DNA of 64,000 bases, from positions 1 through 64,000 of the forward strand of contig JAPSFT010000005.1 of assembly GCA_035063765.1 (NCBI GenBank). The letters run 5' to 3'. Numbering within the stretch: position 1 is the stretch's first letter; each line of letters opens with the position of its first letter. This document shows, one piece after another, positions 62,988 to 64,000 of the stretch. The stretch comes from Deltaproteobacteria bacterium (GTDB lineage Bacteria; Myxococcota_A; UBA9160; PR03). The notes beneath the pieces are model-generated. The model was not told the DNA's origin, ran no database searches, and worked only from the letters and a program-made list of their open reading frames with translations. The position numbers and the translations under genes are program-made.

Positions 62988-63100
62988 GGTGGCGGAACCT
63001 CTGGCTGGGGGGAGCCGCGATCGTAGCGGCCGGCCCCGGGGCGGGTCGGCCCGGGGCGCGGCGCCCGCGCCGTCTCGCGGCCCGGGCCCCGGCCTCCGGT

Positions 63101-63114
63101 ATGACCGCGGTCAT
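63101..63114. promoter_or_regulatory. Perfect 14-bp palindrome in a divergent intergenic region
   Basis: ATGACCGCGGTCAT at 63101-63114 in the 265 bases between the divergent FmdE-like and metalloprotease genes. A dimeric regulator could control either gene from here. Another GC-rich palindrome could arise by chance in such a genome, so weight is modest. Confidence 0.4.
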
Positions 63115-63252
63115 GCCGGGACAGCGCCTCCGGTCCCTACCTATTTCTGCGTTCCCTCCAGGACCCGCTCGCGTGCGCGGGGGTCGCGATCGCGCGGGGG
63201 TGACGGCAAGGGTCCGCGCCCCGTGGCCGGGGTACGGGCCGGAGGTCGCACG

Positions 63253-64000
63253 ATGGCGGCTCGTCCCGGCCTGCGCTGCGCCGGCGCCGGCCTGCTCGTG
63301 CTCGGTCTTGCCCCGCTCGCGGCGCCGGCCGTGGTCGACGTCACCTACGACCTGCACTTCCGGGTCTACTGCGACCCGCCGAGCGGCCCGGAGCTCTGCT
63401 TCCAGGGATCGGGATGGACGAGCGTGGCCGACATCCGGGCGGCCTACGCGAAGCGCGTGGTCCCGGTGCTGAACCGGATCTACGAGCCCACCGGGATCTC
63501 GTTCCGGCTCCATGCGCTCGACTACGACGAGTCGCGGCCCGACTTCACCGCCGTCGAGCGGCCGAGCAAGCTCGACCCGCCGACGACCGCCGACGACGCG
63601 ATCCGCGACATGCGCGAAATCGCGCGCCTGCCCGCCAACGCCGGGCGCATCCAGGTGTTCGCGCTGCCACGGCTGAAGACCGCGTTCTCGGCGGTTGCGC
63701 CCGAGTCCGCGTGCAGCGGCGGCACCGACGACCTGCGCGCGTGCAACCCCGCCGATCCCGGCGCCTGTCCGGGCGGCAGCTGCGACTCCCTGCCCAACTA
63801 CGGCGTGTTCGTCGGTGTCGGGCTGCCCGGCGATCCGATCCTCCTCGCCCACGAGCTCGCGCACCACTTCTGCCTCGGGCACACGCAGTCGGGCGCCGAT
63901 CGCGGGGACCAGGGCGGCGTCTGCGGGCCCCCGGTGAACCACAGCGGAGACGGCATCGCCGACACGCCCCCGGATCCGGGGCCGATGGAGCGCAAGAAGC
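63253..64000 (+). CDS. Secreted M43-like zinc metalloprotease (3' end missing)
   Basis: 249 codons are visible before the window ends. A signal peptide covers about 1-26 ('AGLLVLGLAPLAAPAVV'). The zinc motif is H200-E201-L-A-H204 with third ligand H210 ('HELAHHFCLGH'), followed by 'DGIADTPPDPGP', a hallmark of pappalysin/cytophagalysin (M43) peptidases. The usual Gly of the motif is Cys here. Cys-rich stretches near residues 155-175 suggest disulfides. Probably an extracellular protease. No strong ribosome site; the ATG at 63253 is chosen because the signal peptide follows it directly. Confidence 0.78.
   Translation, partial: MAARPGLRCAGAGLLVLGLAPLAAPAVVDVTYDLHFRVYCDPPSGPELCFQGSGWTSVADIRAAYAKRVVPVLNRIYEPTGISFRLHALDYDESRPDFTAVERPSKLDPPTTADDAIRDMREIARLPANAGRIQVFALPRLKTAFSAVAPESACSGGTDDLRACNPADPGACPGGSCDSLPNYGVFVGVGLPGDPILLAHELAHHFCLGHTQSGADRGDQGGVCGPPVNHSGDGIADTPPDPGPMERKK

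Overview
The window is very GC-rich (roughly 70% by eye) and tightly packed. It carries several proteins with PEP-CTERM tails (exosortase sorting signals), a PKD/beta-propeller secreted protein with Asp-rich Cys segments, an M43-like metalloprotease, many SDR, alcohol-dehydrogenase and VOC enzymes, and an F420-type (Ddn-like) oxidoreductase. This mix suggests an uncultured, metabolically broad Gram-negative of the former deltaproteobacterial lineages (Myxococcota, Desulfobacterota or Binatota type). That placement is inference from gene content; no rRNA or marker gene is present to settle it.

Layout. 0-6.8 kb: a Yej-type peptide/oligopeptide ABC importer (substrate-binding protein cut by the window edge, yejB, yejE, yejF) followed by an M20 peptidase; a perfect 33-bp inverted repeat then closes the convergent peptidase and MAPEG genes. 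6.9-13 kb: MAPEG protein, Zn-dehydrogenase, SMP-30 lactonase, a chimeric small gene, and an overlapping chuW-chuX-chuY-like set for heme uptake/anaerobic heme breakdown. 12.3-15.8 kb: an overlapping SDR/epimerase/ThDP-enzyme operon. 16-24.5 kb: M50 site-2-type protease with CBS domains, class III aminotransferase, glutamate dehydrogenase, and a 1461-residue secreted PKD/propeller protein. 24.7-33.6 kb: LAL-type LuxR regulator, SGNH/TPR protein, SDR, two paralogous oxidase-subunit-I-like membrane proteins, a methyltransferase, an AhpD-like protein and a Ddn-like protein. 33.7-39 kb: a hybrid histidine kinase and a NarL-type regulator bracketing a Cys-rich PEP-CTERM protein. 39-44.8 kb: arsM with an operator-like palindrome, a sulfotransferase, and a TetR / second ThDP enzyme / VOC set.

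44.8-56.6 kb is the accessory zone. It holds PEP-CTERM and HAF-repeat genes that are mostly truncated, fused or frameshifted. In its middle, 48.7-51.7 kb, a toxin-antitoxin (RelE/ParE-type killer plus HTH antidote) and tRNA-Ser unit appears three times: a decayed copy, a diverged copy and an intact copy. The first two end in only the 5' half of a tRNA-Ser, broken at the same place after the anticodon loop. Both complete TA modules are preceded by GATCC repeats spaced exactly 10 bp apart. The intact tRNAs Ser(UGA), Ser(GCU), Ser(GGA) and Arg(GCG) follow, then a strong terminator.

56.7-64 kb: an ArsR regulator, a histidine phosphatase, and an aromatic-ring catabolic operon led by a TetR gene (TetR, VOC extradiol-type dioxygenase, FAA hydrolase, FAD monooxygenase). 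It ends with an FmdE-like protein and a divergent M43-like metalloprotease cut by the window end. I regard the repeated TA/half-tRNA-Ser arrangement as the most unusual structure here.
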